Positions 35,187 to 44,908 of a stretch of DNA of 64,000 nucleotides are shown here, piece after piece. The position numbers and the translations under genes were made by a program. This stretch comes from Lysobacter capsici (GTDB lineage Bacteria > Pseudomonadota > Gammaproteobacteria > Xanthomonadales > Xanthomonadaceae). The first letter of the stretch is position 1, and the number at the start of each line of letters is the position of its first letter. The stretch covers positions 2,914,001-2,978,000 of the forward strand of contig NZ_CP094357.1 of assembly GCF_014779555.2 (NCBI RefSeq), given 5' to 3'. The notes below the pieces were generated by a model that worked only from the letters and a program-made list of their open reading frames with translations, was not told where the DNA came from and made no database searches.

Positions 35187-36875
35187 TCACAGTGCCTGCA
35201 GCTCCGCATTCTCCTTGGCCTTGGTTTGCGGCGATGGCTGTTGCGGTTGGCTTGCCGGCGGCTGCGTTCCGACCGCCACCGGCACCTCCAAATACGGCAA
35301 ACGCAAGGTCTGACTGGTCATCGCCCGAATCTCATTAGTCAGCTGCGCGCTGTCGTTGAGATGCCGGCCATACGACGGAATGATCTTGAGCAACTGCGTT
35401 TTCCAACCGGCCGCCATTTGCGCCGGGAAGGCCTTGGCCAGCAGGTCGAGCATGATCGGCGGCGAGGTCGAGGCGCCGGGTGAGGCGCCGAGCAGGGCGG
35501 CGAGGGTGTGGTCCTTGTCGGCGACGATCTCGGTGCCGAACTGCAGCACCGGGCCCTTGACCGGGTCGCGCTTGATGATCTGCACGCGCTGGCCGGCGGT
35601 GACCAGTTTCCAGTCCTCGCGTTTGGCGCTGGGGTAGTACTTGCGCAGTTCCGCGTGGCGGTCGTCGTCGTTGAGTTGCGCCTGACTCAGCAGGTATTTG
35701 ACCAGGTCGAGGTTTTCGCCGCCGACGCTGACCATTTCGCCCAGGTTGTCGTGGGTGACCGAGGAGTACAGGTCGAACCACGAGCCGTACTTGAGGAACT
35801 TGGTGCTGAACAAGGCGAACGGCCCGAACAGCACCACCGGCTTGCCGTCGAGCTTGCGCGCGTCCAGATGCGGCACCGACATCGGCGGCGATCCGGTTTC
35901 GGCCTGGCCGTAGGCCTTGACCCCGTGGCGGCTCGCGATCGCCGGTGCCTGGAACGCCAGGAACTGGCCGCCGACCGGGAAGCCGGCGTAGTCGCGCGCT
36001 TCAGGAATGCCCGACAGCTGCAGCAGCTTCAGTGCCGCGCCGCCGGCGCCGATGAAGACGAAGCGCGACTTGACCGTCGACTCGGTCTCCGACTTGAGAT
36101 TCTTGACCGTGACGTTCCAGGTTTTGTCGCTGTTCTGGCGCAGCGCGGTGACCTCGTTGCCCAGGTGCAACTGGAAGTTCGCGCTGCGCTGCAGGCTCTG
36201 GGTCAATTGGCGGGTGATGACGCCGAAATTGACGTCGGTGCCGATCGGCATGTAGGTCGCGGCGACTTTCTGCTTGGGATCGCGGCCTTCCATCAACAAC
36301 GGCGCCCACTTGCCGATCTGCACCGGGTCCTCGGAATACTCCATGCCGTAGAACAGCGGGTTCTTGACCAGCGCATCGCGGCGCTTGCGCAGGTAGGCGA
36401 TGTTGTCGTCGCCCCAGACGAAGCTCATGTGCGGCGTGGGATTGATGAAGTCCGAAGGCTGCTGCAGGCGGCCTTCGCGGACCTGATGCGACCAGAACTG
36501 GCGCGAGATCTCGAACTGTTCGGCGATATCGACCGCGCGCTTGGTTTCGATGCTGCCGTCGGGCAGTTGCGGGGTGTAGTTGAGCTCGGCGAAACCGGAG
36601 TGGCCGGTGCCGGCGTTGTTCCAGCCGTCGGAGCTTTCCTCGGCCACGCCGTCGCGGCGTTCGTACAGCTGGATGTTCCAGCTCGGCTCGAGCTCCTGCA
36701 GATAGGTCGCCAAGGTGACGCTCATGATGCCGCCGCCGATCAGGACCACGTCGACCGGCTTGTCGTTGCCGGCCGCGGGCACCGAACGCTGGTACACCGG
36801 CCAATACAGGAACAGCACCGATCCCAGCAGCCCGAGCACGATCAGGGTGAGGAGAATCTTGCGAAATTTCTTCAT
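35187..36875 (-). CDS. mqo: Malate:quinone oxidoreductase
   Basis: 562 residues from the start at 36875. Mqo oxidises malate to oxaloacetate at the membrane and passes electrons to quinone, as an alternative to malate dehydrogenase in the TCA cycle. The FAD-binding motif [13 protein letters not shown] follows an N-terminal hydrophobic segment (about residues 8-28), so the enzyme is probably membrane-tethered. Family-typical stretches are [23 protein letters not shown] and [19 protein letters not shown], and near the C-terminus [19 protein letters not shown]. The last ~35 residues are a Gln/Pro-rich tail. It stands alone and is not part of the T6SS locus. Confidence 0.95.
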   Translation of the reverse strand: MKKFRKILLTLIVLGLLGSVLFLYWPVYQRSVPAAGNDKPVDVVLIGGGIMSVTLATYLQELEPSWNIQLYERRDGVAEESSDGWNNAGTGHSGFAELNYTPQLPDGSIETKRAVDIAEQFEISRQFWSHQVREGRLQQPSDFINPTPHMSFVWGDDNIAYLRKRRDALVKNPLFYGMEYSEDPVQIGKWAPLLMEGRDPKQKVAATYMPIGTDVNFGVITRQLTQSLQRSANFQLHLGNEVTALRQNSDKTWNVTVKNLKSETESTVKSRFVFIGAGGAALKLLQLSGIPEARDYAGFPVGGQFLAFQAPAIASRHGVKAYGQAETGSPPMSVPHLDARKLDGKPVVLFGPFALFSTKFLKYGSWFDLYSSVTHDNLGEMVSVGGENLDLVKYLLSQAQLNDDDRHAELRKYYPSAKREDWKLVTAGQRVQIIKRDPVKGPVLQFGTEIVADKDHTLAALLGASPGASTSPPIMLDLLAKAFPAQMAAGWKTQLLKIIPSYGRHLNDSAQLTNEIRAMTSQTLRLPYLEVPVAVGTQPPASQPQQPSPQTKAKENAELQAL

Positions 36876-37265
36876 GATCGGATGAACTCCGAAGGGGATG
36901 CCGAGGGTGGGGGAGGCGCATGAACAGGCATGTCCAGGCACTACATACACCTTTGGCCGTCACGGCGGAATAAGCCTGGTGCAAGTCGCTGAATCGGAAC
37001 AGGGCCGCCGGGCTCGAGGCGACATGCCGTCGCGATTGCCCGCGGACGTCCGCGCACGCAGGTTTCCCGCTGCGCACGGCGATGCCGCGGCGTTCACGGC
37101 CATGGAGGATGTCGGGGTTTGACGGCCTCGGCGTTTTCGCCGTGGGCGATCGCACGCGATGGCGCGGATCGGACAACCGATGCCGATCGTCGGCGTTAGG
37201 TAGCCGGCAGGGCCGCGATCGGACCGACCAGTGCGCTCAGCGCGGGAAGCCGACCCCAAGGCCCG
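36876..37265. other. Intergenic region upstream of mqo
   Basis: 390 bases between the mqo start and the end of a small lipoprotein gene on the same strand. It should contain the mqo promoter, but I could not identify a convincing one. No credible coding region. Confidence 0.4.
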
Positions 37266-37541
37266 CTAACGCAATCCGCCGGACCGCGGCATCGCATTGA
37301 GTTCGTCGATCACTTTCCTCGGCGCGCGCAGGCGGATCTGCACCGGGAAAGACTCCTGCACCACCACGTCCTTCACCACGCCGCTTTTTTCCAGCGCCAT
37401 GACCTTGGCCAACACCGGGTCCGGAGACTCGGCGCTGCCGACGATCAGCGCGCTTTCCAGCGGCTCATGGTTCATGGTCGGCTGTTTGTTGTCCAGGCCG
37501 CAGCCCGCCAGCAGCAATACCGCGATAAACACCGGTTTCAT
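37266..37541 (-). CDS. Small lipoprotein of unknown function
   Basis: 91 residues. Lipoprotein signal MKPVFIAVLLLAGC with lipidation at Cys14. The mature ~75 residues contain EPLESALIVGSAESPDPVLAKVMALEKSGVVKDVVVQES and a Pro/Arg-rich end. Family not recognised. It lies downstream of, and on the same strand as, the secreted protease gene (110-base gap), so the two may be cotranscribed. Confidence 0.6.
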   Translation of the reverse strand: MKPVFIAVLLLAGCGLDNKQPTMNHEPLESALIVGSAESPDPVLAKVMALEKSGVVKDVVVQESFPVQIRLRAPRKVIDELNAMPRSGGLR

Positions 37542-37651
37542 CGTCGTCGCCTTGCGCGTTGGATGCTTCGATCACTGCCGTGTCGATCAGGACGTGGTGC
37601 ATCGTCGACCGATGCACCACGCAGCCATTACTGCAGATCAACGCTCGTCGA

Positions 37652-38647
37652 TCAAGGGTAAGTGGCGATCCAGTTCTGAAGCGTGTTGTAGACGGTGCTG
37701 GTCAAGCGGGTGCCGCAGTTCTGACTGGACGAACCGGTGGTATGAATACCGCGCACGTTGACCCCGCCGTCGCTGGCGATACCGCTGCCGCTGTTGCCGC
37801 CGGCGGTGTCGATGGTGTAGCACAGCCGGTAGGAGCCGCTGGTGTTGACCGATCCCGAATGCGTCCACATCGTGCCGAGCGGCTTGTCGCCGGGATAGCC
37901 GGTGATGGTGTGGGTGCCGCCCGAATAGACGCCCCAGCCGGAGTTGCCGCCGTGCGGCGCCGAGCTGAGCACGATCAGCGCATAGTCGTAATTGCTGTCG
38001 GCGCCGTTATGCCACGCCGTCGTGGTGACCGCGCGCGCCCACGGGGTCGTGCCCCAGGGCTGGTAGCTGCCGTTTTGCGCGGTGGTGAAGTCCAGGCTGG
38101 AATAGAACGTGCCGGCGCCGTTGGAGACGCAATGGCCCGCGGTGAGCACGTGCTTGGCCGTGATCAAGGTGCCGGTGCAGCCGATGCCGATACGGCCGAT
38201 ATGCCAGAACGGAGAGGCCACGGTGTTCGAAATCTGCACTCGGTCGTCCGCGCCGATCACGACCTTGGGCGTGACGCGGCCGTCCGCATACAGCGTCGGC
38301 AATGTCGGCGGCGTGTTGAAGCTGGTGGCGGTGCGGCCGACCGACTCCAGATCTTTGATTGCCTTTTCGAAGATGGCGACGTCTTCCGGATTCATCCTGG
38401 ATTCGTACAGATCGCCATTGCGCGTGACCATCACCGCGCTCAACCCGGCCGCCTTCTGCCGCGGCGTCTGCAGACGGGCATCGGTGGCGGCGCCCGTTTC
38501 CGGCAACAAGCCCGTCACCAGGTTGTCGCCGTGGATGAACTTGGCTTTTACGTTCAGTTTTTGAAAGGACGGTTCCTTGGCTACCGCGGTATCGACGGCC
38601 GGCAGCGAAACCAGCAACACCAGACTCAACGCGACCAGATGGTTCAT
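37652..38647 (-). CDS. Secreted trypsin-like serine protease (S1 family)
   Basis: 331 residues from ATG at 38647, which has AAGGAGTGG just upstream. Signal peptide (MNHLVALSLVLLVSLPAVDTAVA) then a prodomain of roughly 100 residues. The catalytic triad is readable: His172 (LTAGHC), Asp221 (NYDYAL) and Ser286 (GGNSGSG). Overall layout resembles glutamyl-endopeptidase/V8-like secreted S1 proteases made as zymogens. Cysteines near the His and Ser motifs probably form disulfides. Such extracellular proteases are typical of predatory Lysobacter; the substrate preference cannot be read from sequence. Confidence 0.88.
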   Translation of the reverse strand: MNHLVALSLVLLVSLPAVDTAVAKEPSFQKLNVKAKFIHGDNLVTGLLPETGAATDARLQTPRQKAAGLSAVMVTRNGDLYESRMNPEDVAIFEKAIKDLESVGRTATSFNTPPTLPTLYADGRVTPKVVIGADDRVQISNTVASPFWHIGRIGIGCTGTLITAKHVLTAGHCVSNGAGTFYSSLDFTTAQNGSYQPWGTTPWARAVTTTAWHNGADSNYDYALIVLSSAPHGGNSGWGVYSGGTHTITGYPGDKPLGTMWTHSGSVNTSGSYRLCYTIDTAGGNSGSGIASDGGVNVRGIHTTGSSSQNCGTRLTSTVYNTLQNWIATYP

Positions 38648-39427
38648 GACCCACTCCTTGTTGGTTGGATAGTCCTTCTTGCAAGCGGTCGGGACGGTGC
38701 ATCGCGCACTCCCGGCCTGGCCCGTCCGGATCGAATCCGAACCGGTTCGCGAGGCGGAGCACTGTGCGATCGTTCCGCCGATGCGGTCGTCTCTGACCGC
38801 GCAAGGCGGAGCGTTTCCCGGCGCTGCGCCGTTGCTTTCAATTCGTCTTGTTTCGTCGGTCGTGCGTACTTCGCGGCATCGCGATGCCGTCGTCGCGAGC
38901 GCGCGATCGCTCGTATGCGCGCTCAGGTCGTTGCCTGCGGCGATCTTTCTGATCGCATAAGTGGTTTTAATCGAAACTATTTGTCGCGCCGAATAAGTCG
39001 GGCGAAAAATTTCTACCGCGAATCGTATTACGCCACGAAATACGCCTTCGTCGTGATCCATCTCTCAAATGCCCGATCGCGCGATGACGCGCATCTCAAA
39101 GCATCGTCTCGATCGCATTCAGGATTTATCGAGGTTGTCGCGTGAGCGAGATCGCGCGTGATCTTTGGTGAAGCGATTCGGAAACTCACATACGTCGAAG
39201 CGAGTCGGACGGTCGCCTGCGTGAAAATGTCGGCATTGCGTCATCGAGCGAAAGCGCGCTGTTCCTTCGTTTCATCGCATAGCGCGACTTCACGCTAGCG
39301 CTCACAGTTCATTTGCGTCGCAATTGGCGCAATCGAAACTTCGCCCCGTTCTCGGTCGCCGGGCACGCAGGGCGTTGTATCTTCCTTGCGCGGCGACCTG
39401 CCGCAAGCAAGCCAAGGGAGGAGTGCG
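38648..39427. other. Long intergenic region
   Basis: 780 bases between the divergently oriented protease gene and a small secreted-peptide gene. The centre (about 38940-39300) is visibly less GC-rich. Open frames here have no ribosome sites and no recognisable content. It must contain the promoters of both flanking genes, but I could not define them. Confidence 0.4.
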
Positions 39428-39640
39428 ATGCATCGCTTCAAGCTGATCGTATTGGGAACCCTGTTGGCCATGTCCGCCAGTACCGGCGCGGCGACCAATT
39501 CCGCGGGTTGTTTCTGTTCCGTCGTGTACTACAACGATGCCGGCACCGTCGTCGGCATCCGCCAGCCCGCCGCTTGCGGCGATACTGGCTGGGGCGAGAC
39601 GACCAACAAGTCCAAGGTCTATGCGGGCTGCGTGATGTAA
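39428..39640 (+). CDS. Small secreted cysteine-containing protein
   Basis: 70 residues with a strong ribosome site (AGGGAGGAG, 39415-39423) before ATG 39428. Signal peptide MHRFKLIVLGTLLAMSASTGAA, leaving a mature peptide of about 48 residues with four cysteines (CFC, AACGD, AGC). The mature part (SVVYYNDAGTVVG, WGETTNKSKVYAGC) resembles small secreted proteins widespread in Xanthomonadaceae and annotated only as domains of unknown function. Function unknown; four cysteines would allow two disulfides. Confidence 0.65.
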   Translation: MHRFKLIVLGTLLAMSASTGAATNSAGCFCSVVYYNDAGTVVGIRQPAACGDTGWGETTNKSKVYAGCVM

Positions 39641-39660
39641 GCGGCCACGCTCGCGCGAGC

Positions 39661-39690
39661 CGGAGTCGCCCAGTCATCTGGGCGACTCCG
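39661..39690. terminator. Hairpin between convergent genes
   Basis: A perfect 13-bp stem (CGGAGTCGCCCAG / CTGGGCGACTCCG) with a TCAT loop, midway between the small secreted gene (+) and the GFA-family gene (-). No T-run on either side, but strength and position fit a shared terminator. Confidence 0.6.
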
Positions 39691-39773
39691 TCGGTCGCGA
39701 CGGCTCGGTAACGGCCGACCATTGCGTTCGCGAACAAGCGCGCCGACAACGATATTGTCGCCGCTTGCGCTGA

Positions 39774-40166
39774 CTACGGCTCGGAACGGCCCGTGCCTTC
39801 GCGATCGCGTTGGTAATGCTTCGCCAGCGCAAACGACGGTAGCCACGACTCGCGTCGGACGATCCAGGTTTCGTAACTCGGCGCCAGTTGGTCCGGTGCG
39901 TCCAAGGCTCCCAGACTCACTTCGATTTCGTCGGCGCTGCGCGCGAATACCGACGAGCCGCAGCGTGGGCAGAAATGTCGACCGAGATAATCGCGCGTCT
40001 CGCCTTCGATCGTCACCGCATCCTGCGGAAATATGGCGAAGGCGTGAAAGACGCTGCCGCCGTGCCTGCGGCAGTCGAGACAATGGCAAAGGCCTGTGCG
40101 GTACGGTCGCCCCGAGGCCTCGATGCGGACGTCGCCGCACAGGCAACCGCCAGTGAATCGCTGCAT
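39774..40166 (-). CDS. GFA/CENP-V family zinc protein
   Basis: 130 residues from the start at 40166 (MQRFTGGCLCGDVR). The zinc-ligand cysteine pattern of the GFA (glutathione-dependent formaldehyde-activating enzyme-like) fold is intact: GGCLCGDV, CHCLDCRRHGG and FCPRCGSSVF. Family members bind zinc; many have no proven enzymatic role, and formaldehyde activation should not be assumed here. It is transcribed convergently with the small secreted gene and lies 158 bases downstream of the RND pump gene on the same strand. Confidence 0.85.
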   Translation of the reverse strand: MQRFTGGCLCGDVRIEASGRPYRTGLCHCLDCRRHGGSVFHAFAIFPQDAVTIEGETRDYLGRHFCPRCGSSVFARSADEIEVSLGALDAPDQLAPSYETWIVRRESWLPSFALAKHYQRDREGTGRSEP

Positions 40167-40324
40167 GCTGCATCTCCGCTGAAACGCAGTCGGAATGGTT
40201 ACAACGAAGACGCCGCCATTGCAATCGCCAACGCGTTCCATGCGCGGCGCGGTTCATCGCTGGCCTGACGTTCGCTCCTTCCGCATTGACCGCGGAAGGA
40301 GCGGGACGACCAGGGCATCCGTTA

Positions 40325-43300
40325 TCAGCTCGACGCCGGGTGTTGCACCGGATGCGAGGAACGATGACGGAACCGCCGCGTCAACCATTCGCCCAGATCG
40401 TCGACCACCGTGAACGCGGCCGGGATCACGATCAGGCTCAGCAGGGTCGAGGTGATCAGGCCGCCGATTACCGCGATCGCCATCGGTGCGCGGAAGCTGG
40501 AATCGCCGGAGAACCCCAACGCGATCGGCATCATGCCCGCGCCCATCGCCAAGGTGGTCATGATGATCGGCTGGGCGCGCTTGCGGCAGGCGTCGATCAG
40601 CGCGTCGTGCTGGCTCATGCCGTGTTCGTCTTCGGCCATCACTGCGTAGTCGACCAGCAGGATCGAGTTCTTGGTGGCGATGCCGATCAACATCAACAGA
40701 CCGATCAAGGCCGGCAGCGACAGCATGTTCTGGGTCAGCAGCAAGGCGCCGAATGCGCCGCCCGCGCACAGCGGCACCGCGGTCAGGATGGTCAGCGGCA
40801 TCAGCGCATGGTTGAACAGCAACAGCAGCACCATGTAGATGCAGATCAGTCCGGCCGCCATCGCCAGCATGAAGCCGATGAACAGTTCGACGAAGACTTC
40901 GGCATCGCCGGTGTTGAGGAAACTCACGCCGGGCGGCAGATGCTGCACGCTCGGCAGTTTCTGCACGGTCTCCATGACCTCGCCGAGCGGACGGCCGTTG
41001 AGTTCGGCGGTCAGGGTGACGTTGCGCTGACGCTGATAGCGCGAGATCTGCGACGGCCCGCTGCCCATCTGGATATCCGCGACCGCGGCCAGCGGCACCG
41101 GGCCGTAACGGCCGTGTACGCGCAACTGGCCGATCAAGGCCGGATTCGACAGGGTCGCTTCGGCGAAGCCGACCCGGATCGGAATCTGCCGGTCGGGCAG
41201 GTTGAGCTTGGCCAGGCGCTGTTCGTAATCGCCCGAGGTCGCGATGCGTGCGGCTTCGGCGATGTCGGCGGTCGCCACGCCCAGGTCCGCGGCCCGCGCC
41301 GAGTTCGGCACGATCTGGATTTCCGGACGCAGCAACGACGCCGACGAACTGACGCTGCCGAGGCCGGAAATGCCGCGCAGATCGCGTTCGAGCGCGATCG
41401 ACGCCTCCTGCAGATGCTGCGGATCGTCGCCGGACAGCACCAGTTGCAACTGATTGCCGGGTTCGGAGCTGACATAGCTCACCCGCACGCCGGCCAGATT
41501 GGCCAGGCGGGCGCGCGCGTCGCGTTCGAGCGCGCGCTGATCGCGCTGGCGATCGTCGGCCACGCCCCAGTCGAGCACCAAGGTCGCCTTGCGCGCTTCG
41601 CCGATGCCGGTGGCGCCTGGGTCGCCCAGATCGAGCACGCTGCCGACCGCGGTGTACACCTGCTTGAGTTCCGGAATGTCCTTGACCAATGCGCGCGCGC
41701 GTTCGGCGACGGCCGCGGTTTCCTGCAGGCGCGTGCCCGGCGGCAGCTCGAGGCTGAGATTGCTGCGGCCCAGATCGGATTGCGGAATGAAGGTCGCCGG
41801 GATGAACGGCACCAGCGCCAGCGAAGCGAAGAACAGGCCGGTGGCGATCCACAAGGTGCGCGCGCGATGCCGCAGCGCGGCGTCGACCCAGCCCAGGTAC
41901 CAGCGCATCAGTCGCGACTCGGCCGGCTCTTCGCCGTGCGGTTTGAGCAGGTAGGCGGCCATCATCGGCGTCAGCAGACGCGCGACCAGCAGCGAGAACA
42001 GCACCGCGGTCGCCGCGGTCCAGCCGAACTCGCGGAAGAACTTGCCGGCGATGCCGGGCATGAAGGCGACCGGCACGAACACCGCGGCCAAAGTCAGCGA
42101 GGTCGCGATGACCGCGTTGCCGATTTCGCCGGCGGCGTCGCGCGCGGCTTCCAGCGGCGGCTTGCCCATGCGCAGATGGCGCACGATGTTCTCGATCTCG
42201 ACGATGGCGTCGTCGACCAGGATGCCGACCACCACCGACAGCGCGAGCAGGGTGATCAGGTTCAAGGTGAAGCCGAACCAGTACATCACCGCGAAGGTGG
42301 GGATGATCGACAGCGGCAGCGCCAGCGCCGAGACCCAGGTCGCGCGCCAGTCGCGCAGGAACGCCCATACCACCAGCAGCGCCAGCAACGCGCCTTCCCA
42401 CAGCATCGTCATCGACGAATCGTAGGAGCGGTGGGTCTCGTCGATGGCGGTGGTGACCAGGCGGAAGTCGATGCCTGGGTGTTCGGCCTTGAGCTGGTCC
42501 AGCGCCGCATGCACGCCGGCTTCGACCTTGACCTCGCTGGAGCCGCGCGTGCGCGACATCGAGAACGCGACCACGTCGCGGCCGTCGAGCAAGGCGACCT
42601 GGGCCGGATCGGCGGCGGCGTCGCTGACCTTGGCCAAGGTCGACAGGCGCACCGAACGCCCGTCGGGCAGGCTGATCGAGTAATCGCGCAAGGACTGCGC
42701 GTTGCCGACCGTGCCGAGCGTGCGGATGGTCTGCTGGGTGCGGTCGAGTTCGGCCTTGCCGCCGGCGCGTTCGACTTGGATCTGCGCCAACTGCCGCGAC
42801 ACGTCGCCGGCGGTGACGCCGAAGGCGAGCAGGGCGTTGGGATCCAGATCGACCCGCACCTGACGCTCGACGCCGCCGACGCGGGTAACGCGCGCCACGC
42901 CCGCTACGCCGTACATGGCGCGCGAAACTTGCCGGTCGACGAACCAGCTGGCTTCGTCGGCGGTCATCTGCGGCGCGACCAGCGCATAGGTCATCAACGA
43001 GCCGCCGATATCGACCTTCGATATCACCGGTTCCTGGATGTCCTGCGGCAGATCGGTGCGGATGCGCGTCACCGCGTCGCGGGTGTCGTCCAGCGCGGTG
43101 GCCAGATCGGCTTCCAGATTGAACTCGATCGTGGTGGTGCTGACGCCTTCGCTGACCGTGGAGATCACGCGCTTGACGTTGGTGACGGTCGCGACCGAGT
43201 CCTCGACCTTGCGCGTGACCTCGGCTTCGAGCTGGCTCGGCGACGCGCCCGGCTGGGTCACCGTGACCGTGGTCATGGGGAAGGCGATATCGGGGAAACG

Positions 43301-43405
43301 CGCCACCGGCAGCTTGAAGAAACCCCACAGCCCGGCCACGCACAGCACGAAGAACAGCATGATCGCCGGCAGCGGGCGGCGGATCGCCCAGGCGGAAAAA
43401 TTCAT
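40325..43405 (-). CDS. RND-family inner-membrane efflux permease (HAE1/AcrB type)
   Basis: 1026 residues, the full AcrB-type length. The N-terminus MNFSAWAIRRPLPAIM and the motifs FPDIAFPMTTVTV, GILVDDAIVEIENIVRH (TM4 proton-relay Asp pair), and GIATKNSILLVDYAV are those of drug-type RND pumps, not CzcA-type metal pumps. Twelve membrane segments and two large periplasmic loops are expected. It uses the proton gradient to export compounds through an adaptor and an outer-membrane channel. Its start overlaps the stop of the adaptor gene (ATGA). No outer-membrane factor gene is present here. Confidence 0.93.
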   Translation of the reverse strand: MNFSAWAIRRPLPAIMLFFVLCVAGLWGFFKLPVARFPDIAFPMTTVTVTQPGASPSQLEAEVTRKVEDSVATVTNVKRVISTVSEGVSTTTIEFNLEADLATALDDTRDAVTRIRTDLPQDIQEPVISKVDIGGSLMTYALVAPQMTADEASWFVDRQVSRAMYGVAGVARVTRVGGVERQVRVDLDPNALLAFGVTAGDVSRQLAQIQVERAGGKAELDRTQQTIRTLGTVGNAQSLRDYSISLPDGRSVRLSTLAKVSDAAADPAQVALLDGRDVVAFSMSRTRGSSEVKVEAGVHAALDQLKAEHPGIDFRLVTTAIDETHRSYDSSMTMLWEGALLALLVVWAFLRDWRATWVSALALPLSIIPTFAVMYWFGFTLNLITLLALSVVVGILVDDAIVEIENIVRHLRMGKPPLEAARDAAGEIGNAVIATSLTLAAVFVPVAFMPGIAGKFFREFGWTAATAVLFSLLVARLLTPMMAAYLLKPHGEEPAESRLMRWYLGWVDAALRHRARTLWIATGLFFASLALVPFIPATFIPQSDLGRSNLSLELPPGTRLQETAAVAERARALVKDIPELKQVYTAVGSVLDLGDPGATGIGEARKATLVLDWGVADDRQRDQRALERDARARLANLAGVRVSYVSSEPGNQLQLVLSGDDPQHLQEASIALERDLRGISGLGSVSSSASLLRPEIQIVPNSARAADLGVATADIAEAARIATSGDYEQRLAKLNLPDRQIPIRVGFAEATLSNPALIGQLRVHGRYGPVPLAAVADIQMGSGPSQISRYQRQRNVTLTAELNGRPLGEVMETVQKLPSVQHLPPGVSFLNTGDAEVFVELFIGFMLAMAAGLICIYMVLLLLFNHALMPLTILTAVPLCAGGAFGALLLTQNMLSLPALIGLLMLIGIATKNSILLVDYAVMAEDEHGMSQHDALIDACRKRAQPIIMTTLAMGAGMMPIALGFSGDSSFRAPMAIAVIGGLITSTLLSLIVIPAAFTVVDDLGEWLTRRFRHRSSHPVQHPASS

Positions 43406-44523
43406 GGCTGCTTCGTCCCTTGGCCGGTCGCCTTGCCGGCCTGCTGCGCCGCCTGCACCACGCGCACGCGGTCGCCGTCGCCGAGGAAGCCCGCGCCTTC
43501 GGCGACGACTTGCTGGCCTTCCTTCAGACCTTCGATGATTTCGATCCGGCCCTGCGCGGTCTGACCGGTGCGCACGCGCAGGCGCTGCACGGTCTGCTTG
43601 TCCTTCATCGTGAACACGTAGCTGTGGCCGTCGCGCTGCACGATCGCGGCGCTGGGCACCATCAGGGCGCGACCGGCGCCGGTGACGATGCGGCCTTCGA
43701 CATACACGCCGGGCTTGAGCGCGCCGGGTTCGGGCAGATCGGCATAGATCGTGCCGGTGCGGGTCTGCGCATCGACGCCGGGGCTGACCGCGCGAATGCG
43801 GCCGGCGACGGTGCCGCCGGCATACGGCAGTTCGACGCTGTCGCCGACGGTCACGGCGGACAATTGCTCTTCGGGCAATTCGGCGCGCCATTCCAGGCGT
43901 CCGTCGCGGATCAGGCGCAGCAGTTCGCTGCCGGCGGCGACCACTTGCCCGGGTTGCACCAGACGCTTGGAGATGATGCCGTCGGCGGGCGCGCGCAGTT
44001 CGGCGAAATCGCGACGCAGTTGCGCCGCGTCGCGGGCGGCGCGGGCGGTGGCGACCTGGGCTTCGGCTTGCACGCGGGTCGCGCGCAATTCATCCAGGCT
44101 GCTCGCGCTGACCAACTGGGTGGCGGCCAGTTTCGCGCCGCGCTCGTAGTTGACCTGCGCCAGCGTCAACGACGCCTGCGCCTGCTTCAACGAGGCATCG
44201 GCCTGGGCCAGCTCGCTGTCGAGGGTGCGATGGTCCAGTTCCAGCAACACCTGGCCGCGGCTGACCGCCTGGCCGACGTCGACCCGCAGCGCGGTCACGC
44301 GCTGGCCGCTGAGTTCCACGCCCAACTGCATCTCCTCGAACGCCGACACCGGCCCGGACACCAGCACGTTGCGCGCCAACGGCTGCGACTGCGCCGGTGC
44401 CAGCGACACCGCCAGCCCCGACGCGCCGCCCGCCGCGGCGGGTTCGTCCTTGGCCCCACCGCACGCCGCCAGCCAGGAACAGACAACGATCACCGCTAAC
44501 CAACGCGGAACAACTGCGCGCAT
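43402..44523 (-). CDS. RND efflux periplasmic adaptor lipoprotein
   Basis: 373 residues from the start at 44523; ATG at 44535 would add four residues and has no better ribosome site. Lipobox LAAC (Cys21). The barrel-sandwich/lipoyl half-motifs and hairpin helices are visible (RVDVGQAVSRGQVLLELD, a coiled-coil LDSELAQADASLKQAQASL, then FAELRAPADGIISKRLVQPGQVV) and the beta-barrel region follows (GRIRAVSPGVDAQTRTG). It bridges the RND permease to an outer-membrane channel. First gene of the two-gene operon. Confidence 0.92.
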   Translation of the reverse strand: MRAVVPRWLAVIVVCSWLAACGGAKDEPAAAGGASGLAVSLAPAQSQPLARNVLVSGPVSAFEEMQLGVELSGQRVTALRVDVGQAVSRGQVLLELDHRTLDSELAQADASLKQAQASLTLAQVNYERGAKLAATQLVSASSLDELRATRVQAEAQVATARAARDAAQLRRDFAELRAPADGIISKRLVQPGQVVAAGSELLRLIRDGRLEWRAELPEEQLSAVTVGDSVELPYAGGTVAGRIRAVSPGVDAQTRTGTIYADLPEPGALKPGVYVEGRIVTGAGRALMVPSAAIVQRDGHSYVFTMKDKQTVQRLRVRTGQTAQGRIEIIEGLKEGQQVVAEGAGFLGDGDRVRVVQAAQQAGKATGQGTKQP

Positions 44524-44908
44524 GGAAGATTCCATAAAAGAGATAAAGAGATTGATGCAACCGCCGCACGAATCGGCGGCCGCGGGACGCGCCATTGTCG
44601 CCTGTCCTGGTCAGGCGGATTGGTCGCAGCCTAGGAGGGCGACTTTAAGAGTTGATTAAAGGGCGTGGCGTGACGGGGGAGCGTGTGCGGGACATCGGCT
44701 CGGCTTCGATTGGCGCACCGTTCGGGGACGGATGTGCGGGCGGCGCGGCCACGCACCCCGCCGGGAGCATGGACTCGCTAGGTCGGCAAGTCCAAGGGTC
44801 GGCGATCACCCGCGATGGAGCAGGGGCCATCCGCGGGACCGCGAGCGCGCGAGCCGGATCGTGACGGCGCATGCCGGGAACATGCCGGGAAATCGGTGGT
44901 GACTTTGC
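44524..44908. other. Divergent intergenic region
   Basis: 385 bases between the RND operon (-) and the JmjC-like gene (+), so promoters for both should be here. I see no convincing -35/-10 pair and no credible gene. Confidence 0.4.

Noticed and set aside
39774-40166. Functional call as formaldehyde-activating enzyme
   Set aside because: Only the zinc-binding fold is supported; the original activity of the family is doubtful for most members.
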